A model generated the notes under the pieces. That model ran no database searches. It saw only the letters and a list, made by a program, of their open reading frames with translations, and was not told where the DNA came from. The translations under genes and the position numbers were made by a program. A stretch of DNA of 64,000 nucleotides from Phytophthora sp. 'mugwort' (taxonomy: Eukaryota; Oomycota; Peronosporomycetes; Peronosporales; Peronosporaceae). Numbering within the stretch: position 1 is the first letter of the stretch; every line of letters begins with the position of its first letter. The stretch covers positions 682,001 through 746,000 of the forward strand of contig JAUCEF010000002.1 in assembly GCA_033558025.1 (NCBI GenBank), given 5' to 3'. This document shows positions 19,601 to 31,029 of the stretch, in pieces.

Positions 19601-22600
19601 CAGGGCCTTGTCCGCAGCCGCGCGCTCCTCCTCAGCAGACACAGCACGCGCGTCCATCTCGGACAGCTTCTGACGCATCACCTCCAGCGTCTCCGCCGTC
19701 TGCGACTCCGACGCCTTCAGGCCGCGGATCGTCTCCTCCGCCGTCTCAGCCTCAGTCGTCCGCTGGCTGTGCAGCTCCTGTAGCTCACTCTCCAGCGACT
19801 GGATGCGCTCCTGCAGACGTCCCACCTCTGTGCTTTGGGCATCGCGGTGCGATTCCATCTCTGCCAGGGCCTTGTCCGCAGCCGCGCGCTCCTCCTCAGC
19901 AGACACAGCACGCGCGTCCATCTCGGACAGCTTCTGACGCATCACCTCCAGCGTCTCCGCCGTCTGCGACTCCGACGCCTTCAGGCCGCAGATCGTCTCC
20001 TCCGCCGTCTCAGCCTCAGTCGCGCGCTGGCTGTGCAGCTCCTGTAGCTCACTCTCCAGCGACTGGATGCGCTCCTGCAGACGTCCCACCTCTGTGCTTT
20101 GGGCATCGCGGTGCGATTCCATCTCTGCCAGGGCCTTGTCCGCAGCCGCGCGCTCCTCCTCAGCAGACGCAGCACGCGCGTCCATGTCGGACAGCTTCTG
20201 ACGCATCACCTCCAGCGTCTCCGCCGTCTGCGACTCCGACGCCTTCAGGCCGCGGATCGTCTCCTCCGCCGTCTCAGCCTCAGTCGCGCGCTGGCTGTGC
20301 AGCTCCTGTAGCTCACTCTCCAGCGACTGGATGCGCTCCTGCAGACGTCCCACCTCTGTGCTTTGGGCATCGCGGTGCGATTCCATCTCTGCCAGGGCCT
20401 TGTCCGCAGCCGCGCGCTCCTCCTCAGCAGACACAGCACGCGCGTCCATCTCGGACAGCTTCTGACGCATCACCTCCAGCGTCTCCGCCGTCTGCGACTC
20501 CGACGCCTTCAGGCCGCGGATCGTCTCCTCCGCCGTCTCAGCCTCAGTCGCGCGCTGGCTGTGCAGCTCCTGTAGCTCACTCTCTACCAACTCAATGCGC
20601 TCTTGCAGTCCTTGAGCTTCTAACGTAAGGTTGCTAATGATAAGTTCCTTGTCGCTCAACGTAATCTTCGCAGCATCATACGCTTTCGTCAAAGACTCCG
20701 CACGAGCCTCTGCCTCTGACAGTTCTTGACGAACGGATCCCAACGATTCCGTCACCTCAGCTTCCGACGTCTTCAACGCACGGATCATCTTTTCAGCAGA
20801 CTCTAATTCAGCCGAGTGCTGACACTGCAGCGTCTTCATCTCAGCCTCCAAGCTCTCGACACGCTCCATGAGCTCGTCTTTGTGAGTGCTCAACGAATTG
20901 TGTTCTGCTTCCAAGTTGCTCAACGTCTTGGTAACCGTATCGCAGTCAGCAGTGAGGGAAGCTACTCGCGACTCAGCTTCAGACAACTGGGTTTTAACTG
21001 ACTCGTACGAATCCGTTGTTTGCTTCACTTCCGCCTTCAATACGTGAATCATTTCCTCTGTAGCTTGCGCCTCCGCTGTGCGTTTGTGTCGCAAAGCCTC
21101 CAATTCAGTCGTCACCGACTGACTCTTAAGCTGCAGCTCGCCATGCTCCGAGCTAAGAACTTCCAGGGTCAGCTCTCTCTTGCTGAGGATCTTCTTTGCG
21201 GCATCGCGTTCTTCAACTAGAACCATCACGCATCCTTCCGCTTCTGCCAGTTCCTGACGGACACTAGCTAAAGTTTTTGCTTCTTCAGCCTCAGCAGCTT
21301 TCAAACTTGCAATCGTATCGTGTGCTACAGCCAACTCGGCTGCGCTTGCGTCGCGAAGCTCCTTCAGTTCCGTCTCTAAGACCTCCACTTTCTGCTGCAA
21401 GTCTTCTTGAAGCGCACTTAGCGTCTCGTGAGTCGACTCTTGTTCATTCAACGACGTTCGCGTAACATCTCGTTCCTTCTCCAGTGCTGCAACACGTGAC
21501 TCAGACTCGGCTAATTGCGTCTGAATCATCTGCAGGGAGTCGTGTGCTTGAGCCAACGAGTCCTTCACGTGGCGAGCCGTCTCCTCTGCTTGAGTCTTTG
21601 ACTCCTTAAGGTCACGAAGCATCAGTTCCGTGGCTTCTGCGTCGGCGACGTTTTTGCTGCGTAGCGTGCTCAGCTCGTTCTCGAGCTTCTGAGCCGCAAG
21701 ATCGCGCTCTCCTTGCTGGGAGTTTATCATCTCAATCTTCAGATCCTTCGCAGCTAGATCCTTCCGTGCAGCATCTCGTGCTTCTACCAATACCATAACG
21801 CAAGACTCAGCTTCAGCCAGGTCCCGTTTAGCAGCCTCCAATGATTCCGTCAGCGTAGTCTCAGCCTCCTTCAAAGCATGAATCGTCTCTTCAGCTGCTT
21901 CACTTTCTTCAACGTGTTTCTTCTGTAGACTCTCGAGGTCATTGCGAAGATTGACGACCTGCTGTTGTAACTCTTGACGTTGGGCAGTTAATTCATCATA
22001 AGCACACTGTTTCTCCTGTAGCAATACCTTCACGGCATCACGTTCTTCCGTCAACAAAGCAGCACGGGCTTCGGCTTCGGATAGCTCGTCACGGTTCGCC
22101 TGTAGTGACTGCAACGCCTTTTCTGCCATGTGCTTTAAGACTGTAATCTTGTTCTCCAGAGTTTGGTTCTCCACGACATGTGCCTCGAGCTGTGTCGCGA
22201 CTTCCGCTTTGTCTGCTTCAGCACGTTCTCGAAGATCGGATAGAGCCGCTGTCACCTCGTTTTTCTCCGTTCTACTTTGCACGAGCTGAGTCTGCAAAGT
22301 CTCCACTTGGCCTGTAACCTGCTCCAATTCTTCGCGTAGCTTGGACGTAATTTCCTCTAGCGTTTGCTCCAGTTTGACCTTCTCCTTCTCAAGAGCAGAC
22401 ACGCTTTGCTCAAGTGACTGCTGCAAGTCCGTCAGACTGATCTTCTCCGCTGACAACGTAGCAATTTCACTGGTTGCCTTCGCCACTCTGTCTTCCAACA
22501 GATTCAATTGCTGAGCGCCCGACTCGTTCGCTACTTCAAGCGCCGTCTTTTGTTCTTCTAGAGAGTCAAGTTTGGATTCCAGTTGCGCCACCGTCCGCTC

Positions 22601-25600
22601 CAGCTTGAAGTTTTCGTCATCAAGTCCCGATTTCTCCTCCTCGAGCATATACAAGCGCTCCCTCAACTGATGAATGTCTTCTTCAGATCGATACACCGTT
22701 TCCTCGAGCCTCGCTCGAAGGTCCTGCTTTTCCGTCTCGAGTTCAGCAATCTTGTCTGCCAGCTCGTTCAACTGTTCTTCTAACTCTTCGTTAGCAAGCT
22801 CCTGTGAATCAGCCATAGCCGCCTTTTGCACTTCCGACTTGGCAATCTTGTCCTTCAGTAGAGCAATCTCGTTGAATAACCGACTGCGTTCATCCTTAAG
22901 CATGTTTGTCGTGGTCTTGAAGGCCTCAAACTCGATCGCCTTCTCCTCGAGCTTTCCTCGACTGCGTTCCAGCTTGGATTTGGTCTTGGCAAATTCCTCG
23001 GATAGTTGTTCACGTTCTTCTTCCGCTGCCCGAAGCTGCTCTTCAATCGTAGCAATGAGAGCCACTTTTTGCTCGAGTTGCTGCTCCAGTTCGGCGATCT
23101 TGTCTTCAGCAATCGATAGTCGACCTTCAAGCTCGGCCTTTGCCTCCATCCGCTCTTGCAGCGTCGACTCGAGGCCTTGCTTGGCTTCGTACGCAGCTTG
23201 AAGCTTCTTTTCCATCGCAATCATCTCAATCAAAGCCGCCTCAAACTCGCGTCGCTCGGCGTCTAACGATGCGTTGTTTACCGTGCACGTCGGACCGCTC
23301 GACTTGGACACATCCACGAGCTTCTTCTCCAAAGCTGTCAGTTGATGTTTCTGCTCCAAAAAGTCGACCTTGGCTTGGACAAGTGAGGAGCGTAACTCTT
23401 CGACCTCGCGGTCCTTTTCTTGCCACTCGTCCGGTTCCGTTTTGTTGTCTGCGTTAGCGTATAGCTCGCTAATTCGCTCCTCTAAAACGTCGTTCTCAGT
23501 CTTGATATCCTCCAACTCGCGTTTGATCTTGTTGTTTTCCTTGACTGTCTTGGCTACAGCAGAGTTCAATGTGGCAATGACCGACTCAAAGTCCTCCTTC
23601 TGCATTGCAAAAGCCTCGAGATAGCACTGCAACTTGTTGGATGTACGCTGGACATCGGACTTAAGCGTCTGATTGGCAGATTCCAGCGAGTTGAGCTGTG
23701 CTAGCGCAGTATCTAAATGAGACGACTTCTCTCGGTGCGTCTTCAGTAATTCCTCGTGATTCTGCTTCAGTTTCGATCCACCATCTGCCGTTTTTGCCAC
23801 TTCGAAGATCATCCGCAAGTTTTCTGCTTTACAGGCGGCCATTTCGGCCTCCAGAGCGTGCAATTGGGCCTTGGTTGCTTCCAACTCGCGCTCCAGGTCG
23901 AAAGCTGGTCGTGTGGATGTTGTAGTGTCCGCGTCTACACTTCCGGCTTGCCCCTTAGTTACAAACTGCTCGAGTTCGCTGGCACGAGCCTTCAACGCAG
24001 TCTCACACTCTTCGAGCTTTGCTATCAGTAGCTTATTCTCTTCCTCGTACTTGTGTATCCTTTCGTGGAGAGTTTCTGCTTCGCTTTGAAGGTGCATCAT
24101 GTCTGGTTTCACTGTACAACTGACCTGCTTCTGGATGTACTCTAGGTACGACTCGAGTTCCTCTACCCAACAGCTCTGACTCGTTTCAATAGCAGCTTTT
24201 GAGCGTGGAGGCTTTCCAATCTCTAGCGCAGCAACCAATGCCTCGATCTTGGCCTTGAGCGAAGAGAAATCGTCCGTAAGTTGCTGATTCCGTGTCTGAG
24301 TCTCATCGAGCTGTGCGGTTAACTGCTCAGTCTTGGCTTGCTTCTCCTCACGAGCTCGCTGAAGCTCATTATCCTTTGCGGAAAGCAAGGCCGACTGCTC
24401 CTCAGCCACACGTTCTAGTTCTTCATGGAGCTCCTTCATTGTCTTGTCTTGCTCATACTTTTCAGTAGCCAACGATTCGTACTGCATTTGAAGCGTCTCT
24501 AGCTTCGACTGAAGGCCTTGAGCTTCAGCAACGGCCGCGCTAACTGCTTCACGAACAGCTTGTTCTTGAGGAGCTTCCGTAGCAGCCAATTGCTTCGTAA
24601 GCATTTGGATTTCCTTGCTCTTCGTATCAAGAAGCGACTCGATGCTTTCGTACGTAAGATCAATGCCAACTTGCACAAGCAATTGCTCACGGATCTCGGC
24701 CACTTCAGCCAGTTCAGCTGTCGCCTTCTCGTTGTATACAGTAAGCGACTTGATCTGCTGTGTAAGCTGCTGCTTCTCCTGCTCCCAATGGCCAGCACTC
24801 GCTGCCAGTTCAGTCTCCAATGCCTTCATCTGCGTCTCCAACTCATTGCAACGTACTCCAGCCGCAACTGTGCGTTGTGTTGCCTTCTTAAGCTCATCGT
24901 TGTCTCTTAAGGCCTGATTAAGCTTCGATGCCACCTCCAGATACATCTGTTCTGTGTCTTCCTGCTGTTGTCTGGCGCCATGAACCTGTTGCATCAGATC
25001 CTCCACTTTGCTCTGCAGTGAGTGGTTCTCCTTCACCAGTTCTTGCGTCTCTCGCTCTTGCTGCTGCTTGTCCTCCAGCATCGCAGCCACTTGGTTCGTC
25101 AGTCGGTTGTTCTCCTCCTGGAACACCAGGACTCTCGCCTCCTCCTGTGCAAACTTACCGGCCGCCTTCTGTAGCTTGTCGTGCAGTTCGTTGATCGTAA
25201 GTGCGTCCTTCTGCTGCGTCTGGTTGGCCGTATCCAGCTGAACCTCGAGCTCCAGTTGGAAGGCCTCCACCCTGGATATAGCGACCATGAGCTCGCCGTC
25301 CTTGTCCTCGAGCTGCTGCTGCTGGGCCTCGCTCTGCGCACGGAGCGTCGCCTTGTCGGCACGCGCGTCGTCCAGTTGCTTCTTCATGGCCTTACCAGCG
25401 CCCACGGCCTTCTTGAGCTTGTCGATGAGCTCGCACTTCTCCGTCTCAAGGCGCTGCAGCTGTGCGTCGTGGCCTGTGGAGCAGCAACAATGACACGACA
25501 GTTTAAGGGCCTTGTGTGAGTTAAACGGGGGAAACTCAGGCGTCCTGCGCATCAGCAGGAAGAGGAACGAGCGGCGATGCACGCGGGGGAACGCACCGGT

Positions 25601-25669
25601 CAGCGAGGCGGCGCTGCCGTTGGCGTCGAGCGCCGCCGCAGCGGCGGCCTCGGACTCCTCCGACATCAT
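16606..25669 (-). CDS. giant GRIP-domain golgin (coiled-coil Golgi tether)
   Basis: Predicted exons are 25597-25669, 17225-25473, 17064-17159 and 16606-16983, together 2,931 residues. Joins keep frame: SLTG|HDAQLQRL, FQEK|YKDTFMLL and INIE|YLKNVIMKY. Nearly the whole protein from about residue 30 to 2,770 is heptad-patterned coiled coil. The C-terminal INIEYLKNVIMKYIES...VPVIATLLDFS is a GRIP domain; its Tyr (about 2,807) corresponds to the residue that contacts Arl1-GTP in golgin-245. A role in tethering vesicles at the trans-Golgi is therefore likely. The GRIP domain is followed by an unusual 75-residue Gly/Ala/Pro-rich tail. The C-terminal exons are easy to miss because the long frame ends in intron sequence near 17177. 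The reading starts at MMSEESEA (first ATG). Confidence 0.85.
19108..20583 (-). repeat. 264-bp (88-codon) tandem repeat inside the golgin gene, about 5.6 copies
   Basis: A unit encoding HSQRATEAETAEETIRGLKA through RLQERIQSLESELQEL recurs with exact 264-base spacing (for example, equivalent bases at 19189, 19453, 19717, 19981 and 20245). Copies differ by only a handful of bases each (R/C in IRG/ICG, V/A after DAR, A/T after HSQR, E/D in SEMD/SDMD). 88 residues is not a whole number of heptads (12 x 7 + 4), so the insertion shifts heptad register unless skips or stutters compensate. Confidence 0.95.
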
Positions 25670-26262
25670 CTTGCTGCTACTGAGCCGCGTGGACACGGGA
25701 TAGCGCTTGGACGATCAGGATTGGTAGAAATCATTCGTGAACATGAACGAGCTGACGACACGAGCGGAGAAGTGACAGATCGGTACCAACTTTGGGGTAC
25801 ATCAACAAACGGTGGAAGAGTTTCACATTTCCGGCAGTCTTAAGTCGAGGCTTATTGCCTCGGAAAAAGAACTCTCCACTATTCCGCCCATTCGCGGTGT
25901 AGCCATTTCGCCAGAACGCCGGACCGGATGCCGCGAGCTGAACTCTTGAAGTTCGTGCATCCCAGCTCCGATGCACGATATGCCACGTTTCGAGTGTTGG
26001 AAGGGTGGGGGGGGCAGCTGTATGGGGGCACTTGCCGGGCACACGAGCTCGGCAACTTCAGGATAGGCCTTTTAAGATATCTTAAAATATCCACATACTA
26101 CTATTACGTACCTGGTAGTAATTCTGAAGTTGCCTTCCTATATAGTCACAATCCGTCTTCACTTCAAACACCTATCATATTATCCTTGCCGGTAAAAGAT
26201 AAGTAATTGTTCATTCATTTTACCACAAGACTGGAAAAGATGAATGCTGCCAACTAAAAAGT
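25670..26262. other. spacer between golgin and tail-anchored coiled-coil genes
   Basis: This is the upstream region of the golgin and the downstream region of the next minus-strand gene. It has a G run near 26008-26014 and an AT-rich part from 26070. No gene was recognised. Confidence 0.45.
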
Positions 26263-28770
26263 TTACTGCGACATCACGTACACGAGCACAGCAATGAGGA
26301 TCGGGAGGAGAACCAAAAGCATCACGCGGTACGATTGGACCTGGCTAGTGAGCTGCGCGACCTTCTGCTCGGAACTGTCCCGAAGCTTCGCAACCTGCGC
26401 GTCGTGCGTCTGCTTCGACTGCGTGCGCTCCGTCTCAATGGCTTCCAGAGCCGCGGCAAGTTCCGCACGGAGCGTGGCAAGCTCGTGCTTGGTCTTAGCC
26501 ACTTTCTTTTCTTTAGCCTCCAGGCTAGAAGAGAGCTGCGAACGGGCCGCACTGGCCGAAGACGCGTCGGCACGGGCCTTCCGGAGCTGCTTGCTAGCAC
26601 TCTCGGCATCGGCGATCTTAGCATTCATTAGCGTCTTGGCAGCCTGTGCCGAGTTCTTCCACTTTAACGTGTTGGCACGAGCTTCCTTCAGCTCCTCGTT
26701 CGCCTCCAGCAGCGATGCGCGGGCCTTCTTCAGCAGTTCTTCATTCGTCGCAGCGATACCACGTAGATCCTGCAGCTGACCTTCCACATTGGTACGCTGC
26801 GACACCAGGTCGTCGTACTGAGCCTTCAGCTTCTTTGCTTCAGCCGTGCGGGTCTCCAAATCCGCTGCGAATTTCTTCAACTGCGAGTCACTTCCAGCTG
26901 CTCGGCTCCGGGTCTTCTCGCTTTCGAGCTTCAGTCGGATCACCTCGTCTTTCATCTCGATCAGCTGATGAGCAGCTTCTTCTTTGTCGGCGACCGCAGC
27001 CTTGGCAGCCTCCTGAGCCTTCTTCAACTCCACCGTGAGCTCGTCACTCTTGTCTTCCATGGCATCCTGCAGCTCTGAGATCTGCAACGTGAGCTTCTCG
27101 ATTTCTTCCTTGTGCGTACGCTTAGACTCCTCCGTCAACGTGCGGAGAGCATCACGCTCGCTTGACACCTCCTGGATGTTCTGCTTCGCCGATTCCAGAT
27201 CCTTCTCGAGGGCCTCAATACGCGCAACTTTTGACTTTGCATCCTGTATCGTTGTGCGTAGAGAAACCAGCTCAGCTGAGGCGTCCTCGGCACTCTTCTT
27301 CGTCGCCTTCAATTCCTGCTCCAAGGTCTGGATACGCTCTTCCGAACTCGACATCTCCGTCCTGGACGCGCTCACTTCGTTCGTCAGCTTCTCAACTTCG
27401 GCCTGCAGCTTCTTCACCTCAGTCTTCGACGCCTCGAGATCAGCCATAGTAGACTCAATTTCGGTAGTGAGGGCTTCAGTCTTGTCCTCGTACGACGAGT
27501 GCTCAGTGATGATCTTCTCGGCCTCAGCGCGCATAGCCTTGGCATCAGCTTCGATCGACGCGTTCTTCTCCGTCAGTTCCTTGTTCACAAGCTGAAGGTC
27601 CTCAATATTCTTCCAAAGCTTGCCGAGGTGAGTCTCTCGGGTCTCTTTATCGTCCTTAATCTCCGACAGTTCTGCCTGCACCTTTTCCAGCTCGTCACGA
27701 ATCGATTTAGCAGCGTCTTCCGAAGCTTCAAGCTTCTTCTCCAGCTCATCACGGGCGACCTTGATCGCATTCTCTGCAGTCTGCAGCTTGCTCTCTAGCT
27801 CGGTCTTCTCCTCGGTGAGCGTAGCAATGGACTTCTCCAGCTTGGACACCGCCTCCTGGCTTGACTGACTGGCGTGCTCCACCTTGGAACGCTCCTCTTC
27901 CAGTTCGGCCGTCAACTTAGTAATCGCGTCGGCCTTCTCCTGACTAATTATCGCAACTGCCTGCTTTAGCTTATCTTGTGAATCACGCAGCCCCTGCTCT
28001 GCCTTGTGCATCTCTTGACTTTTCTGGCTGGCCTGCTCCGCTTTCGCCTGCAGCTCCGCCGTCAACTTGGCAACAACTTCGCTCTTCTCTTCCGTCAGCG
28101 TTTCTATCGACTTCTGGAGCTTCTCTGCTGTCTGCTTAGCCTCCTGCACCTTTACACGCTCCGCCTCGAGCTGCTTCGTCAGCTTGTCCACATGCTCCGT
28201 GCCTACCTCTTTCACTACAACCTTCTCCGTGGCCACAGGCTTCGACTCCTCCTCAGTCTTGTCCTCCTTCATCTCCGTCGTTTTACTTTTCTTCGTGTTC
28301 TTCTTCTTGCCGCTCTTCTCCTTGATAACAGTCTCCGTCTCCACCACGGTCTCTACGACCGTCTCCTTGGTGGTCTCGTGGTCCTCAAGGTACTTCATGG
28401 CCTTCCTGGTGCGCTCGATCTGCGTCACCTCCATCTCCAGCGTCGTCAGCTTGTCGTCGGTTTCGGCCACGCGGTCCTGCAGCTCGTCCGCGCGCTGCTC
28501 CAGCTCCTCGTCCTCGGCCTCCTCCGTCTCGGGCGTTTCCTCCTTCTCTTGATTCTCGGGGTCCTGCTGGTTATCCTCCACCACCTCATTCTGCTTCCAG
28601 GCCTGCAGCTCTTTGCGCAGCCCCACGAGCCTCTTGACCTCCGTGGCCACGTCCTCCATCTTAACAGCCGCGTCCTTGCTGCGCATCTTCTCCTGAAGGA
28701 GTCGCACAGTAGTCGAGCACGACTCGATAGCCTCCTCTAGCGCCACGCGGTCGTCGAACGTCGTCGTCAT
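26263..28770 (-). CDS. tail-anchored coiled-coil protein (giantin-like architecture)
   Basis: Single exon of 835 residues starting at the ATG of MTTTFDDRV; the frame is open 18 codons further up without another ATG. The N-terminal 100 residues are helical. They are followed by an acidic segment (about 85-125), a Lys-rich patch (KSGKKKNTKKSKTTEMK, about 180) and then continuous coiled coil to residue about 810. The C-terminus is one hydrophobic helix, VMLLVLLPILIAVLVYVM, ending three residues from the stop, so the protein should be inserted post-translationally with its bulk in the cytosol. Similar layout is found in Golgi tethers such as giantin and in some nuclear-envelope or ER proteins; the sequence alone does not decide. 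It diverges from the tyrosinase-like gene, with 225 bases between starts. Confidence 0.75.
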   Translation of the reverse strand: MTTTFDDRVALEEAIESCSTTVRLLQEKMRSKDAAVKMEDVATEVKRLVGLRKELQAWKQNEVVEDNQQDPENQEKEETPETEEAEDEELEQRADELQDRVAETDDKLTTLEMEVTQIERTRKAMKYLEDHETTKETVVETVVETETVIKEKSGKKKNTKKSKTTEMKEDKTEEESKPVATEKVVVKEVGTEHVDKLTKQLEAERVKVQEAKQTAEKLQKSIETLTEEKSEVVAKLTAELQAKAEQASQKSQEMHKAEQGLRDSQDKLKQAVAIISQEKADAITKLTAELEEERSKVEHASQSSQEAVSKLEKSIATLTEEKTELESKLQTAENAIKVARDELEKKLEASEDAAKSIRDELEKVQAELSEIKDDKETRETHLGKLWKNIEDLQLVNKELTEKNASIEADAKAMRAEAEKIITEHSSYEDKTEALTTEIESTMADLEASKTEVKKLQAEVEKLTNEVSASRTEMSSSEERIQTLEQELKATKKSAEDASAELVSLRTTIQDAKSKVARIEALEKDLESAKQNIQEVSSERDALRTLTEESKRTHKEEIEKLTLQISELQDAMEDKSDELTVELKKAQEAAKAAVADKEEAAHQLIEMKDEVIRLKLESEKTRSRAAGSDSQLKKFAADLETRTAEAKKLKAQYDDLVSQRTNVEGQLQDLRGIAATNEELLKKARASLLEANEELKEARANTLKWKNSAQAAKTLMNAKIADAESASKQLRKARADASSASAARSQLSSSLEAKEKKVAKTKHELATLRAELAAALEAIETERTQSKQTHDAQVAKLRDSSEQKVAQLTSQVQSYRVMLLVLLPILIAVLVYVMSQ

Positions 28771-28995
28771 GTTGCTGCGTATGTCCTCCTTCAGACAAGT
28801 AACGGGCTGATGTGCACTATGCACTTACTGGAAAGATATCCGACTGACTGGAGCTTTTCGTTGGCACCAGCAATTTTTTTCTATGCACTCTTTTCCGCAG
28901 AGTGGTGTGAACAACATCAATGTACCAAGATATAGGTACCACTAGCCAGTTCAAAAGAGTCACACCATTCCGTTTCGAACACCGGCAAGAAAGAC
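28771..28995. promoter_or_regulatory. compact divergent promoter region
   Basis: The 225 bases separate the start codons of the tail-anchored coiled-coil gene (minus) and the tyrosinase-like gene (plus), so they must hold both promoters and leaders. A TCACACCATTCC segment near 28959 is only a weak initiator-like match. No TATA box is apparent. Confidence 0.4.
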
Positions 28996-30620
28996 ATGGC
29001 GCGGGTGCGCGTACTGCTAGCGGCGGGAGCGCTACTGGCGGGAGCGACGGCCGACGCGAAGACCGCGCGAGTGAGGAAGAGCTGGGCGGCCTATACTAGC
29101 GAGGAGAAAGGTGCGTTTGCTGGAAGTTGCACTTGTTCCATGCAGCTGTAGCAACTGAGACCGTGAACACATGTGCAGAGCTGTATCTGAGCGCGGTGGA
29201 GAAGGCCATGACGTCCGGGAATCACTTGCTATTCACGCAGGTTTACATGGACTCAGGGGGTCTCGAGCAGGTCGTGGGCACGTGTGGCGCACCGGCGTGG
29301 TACCGCAAGTACCTGCTCGGGTACGAGAACATGCTGCGGTCGCTGGACACGACGTTCAATGACCTGACGCTGCCTTACTGGGACATCTTTGAGGACTCGG
29401 CCAAGCGCATCACGACGACAACGGAATGCAATGGAATTGAAGGGTGTTCACCACTTCTTGAGGATTTTGGAGGCTCTGGAGGCCCCGAACTTTCGCCCGG
29501 GGAGTATGTCGTGAATAGCGAGGCCGTCATGAGCGGGAACTGTGCGAATACGAGCGTGGCAGCACATGCGTGTACAAGCAGCAACAAGTGCGAGAAGTGT
29601 ATTCCGCGAGGAGACTGGAACATCGGCGACTCGTCGTTGGAGTTCGGCCCCACGACGTTTGCCGACATACTTCGTCATGCCAGCGATGTCAACGGCACTA
29701 GTAGTAAAGTTTCCGCGATGGATACATTACGCAAAGACGTACAAAATTCCATCCAGATGACGCTCCACAGCATCCTGGGAGGCGTGTACGAGACTCGAGC
29801 TGCTGCATTTGATCCGATTTTCTTTAGTCATTAGTACGTTCTCTCGAGCTTGATGGTAACCGGGGTGGAGCCTGACTAAACCACGTTCTGTTGTTGCAGC
29901 GCGACGCTCGATATGGTGTACCAGTTTTTCCAGAGCTGCAACCAGAGCATTGCTTTGACCAGCTCTTGCAAGAGCAATGGCAAGCTCAAGGTCTCTCCAA
30001 CCGCAACGATCCCCATGAAACTCAAGGCCACAGCCGTCGAAAAACACGCCGAACTCAGTGTCTTTTTCAAGAACATTGGATCAACCTTCAAAAGCTTGGA
30101 CGCGTTTACTGTCAAGTACGAGCTGGGCCCGTTCCTCCAGAATATACTCACGAAGTTCTCGCTGCAGTGCAACAGCGATAGTAGTGCCGCTGGTGCCGTC
30201 TCGTATGCTACGACAAAGAGCAGCTTTGAGGATGCCACGGGCATCAACACTTTGGTGAGCGACTTGGCCGCATGTGACCAGACTACAAAAATGAACGGGA
30301 CGACGAGTGAGGCTGCTTCAGCCTTCATCTCGTGCGAGCTGCTCTCGTCGCTGCAGAACGGCGTGTTCACAAACTTCAGCACGCCCGTGCGCGAGTTCTT
30401 CGGCGCCATGCAGGACGATCTTCCTAAGTGTGTGGGAGATCTGGCCGCTGTAACGACCGCCGAGGTTTCGATCTCGCCGTCTACGTCATGTCAGAAGGCA
30501 GTTTACAAGGACACTAGCATCAGCACCAAGACGGACTTCAACACGATCACTGATGGCTTTGCGATCGTCACCAGAGGCGCGCAAGATGGCAACGTCCGGT
30601 ACATGAACCCGCCCAGCTAG
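28996..30620 (+). CDS. secreted tyrosinase-like protein with degenerate copper sites
   Basis: Exons 28996-29110, 29179-29833 and 29900-30620 give 496 residues. It begins with a signal peptide, MARVRVLLAAGALLAGATA. The tyrosinase fold is recognisable by EEKELYLSAVEKAM, WYRKYLLGYENMLRSLD, LTLPYWD, LHSILGG and AAAFDPIFFSHY|ATLD. Tyrosinases oxidise phenols using two coppers held by six His. Here the CuA WHR is WYR (Tyr80), the preceding I-H is V-Y, and the HH of CuB is HY (Tyr257, codon split by intron 2), so at least three ligand positions look replaced. The C-terminal half (about 260-496) is Ser/Thr- and Cys-containing with several N-x-S/T sites and no recognised domain. Conventional copper oxidase activity is doubtful. 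It converges with the Rav1-like gene. Confidence 0.8.
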
Positions 30621-31029
30621 AGTTCAAATGTGCTTTAATCGTAGGGCAATGACATGAGAGTAGAGTGTAAATGTGCGACTTACTTCTTCAGACGGCTCAT
30701 TCCTTGTGACAAACTATTGCGAAGGCAAAGAAAACGAAAGTTCAGTAGGGCGGAGGGCAAACACTGTAACATGTGAACGGCAAATCGCCTCGATTTAATC
30801 GCGCGTCGCAGTTGGGAGCGAGTGCTTTCGGTACGATAGAATACGCACGATGTCCGAAAGAAAACATTGCGCAGCTCAGCAGCCAATGCAGCTTTTGTCT
30901 GTTTGCGAGCAGTAAACTTTAAACCTCTAGACGGCCTGCATTAGTACTCAATAATGCGATATTCAGCTTCAAGTCTTTTCATAATTTCACATAAAATAAA
31001 CACTGGCGGCTTCTGCGAAATTATGCTCC
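30621..31029. other. convergent 3' region, nothing recognised
   Basis: This is the shared downstream region of the tyrosinase-like gene (plus) and the Rav1-like gene (minus). It holds AT-rich segments, with AATAAA-like sequence near 30995, and no coding or RNA feature. Confidence 0.5.

Noticed and set aside
19307..20575. Series of regularly spaced open frames of 64 and 70 codons on both strands
   Set aside because: They are shadows of the 264-bp repeat in the golgin exon; composition is that of coiled-coil codons read in the wrong frame.
22674..23201. Ser-rich plus-strand frame of 175 codons inside the golgin gene
   Set aside because: Antisense of Glu/Lys/Leu-rich coiled coil gives Ser/Leu-rich frames; no start context or motif of its own.
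17177..25696. Start of the golgin at 25696
   Set aside because: The codon there is GTG; the first ATG in frame is at 25669.
26294..28740. Several long plus-strand frames (up to 244 codons) opposite the tail-anchored coiled-coil gene
   Set aside because: Same antisense effect; Leu/Arg- or Ser-rich composition without domains.
29127..29178. Tyrosinase exon 2 starting at 29145 with a 35-base intron
   Set aside because: The 68-base intron ending at 29178 has normal length and gives the family-like EEKELYLSAVEKAM.
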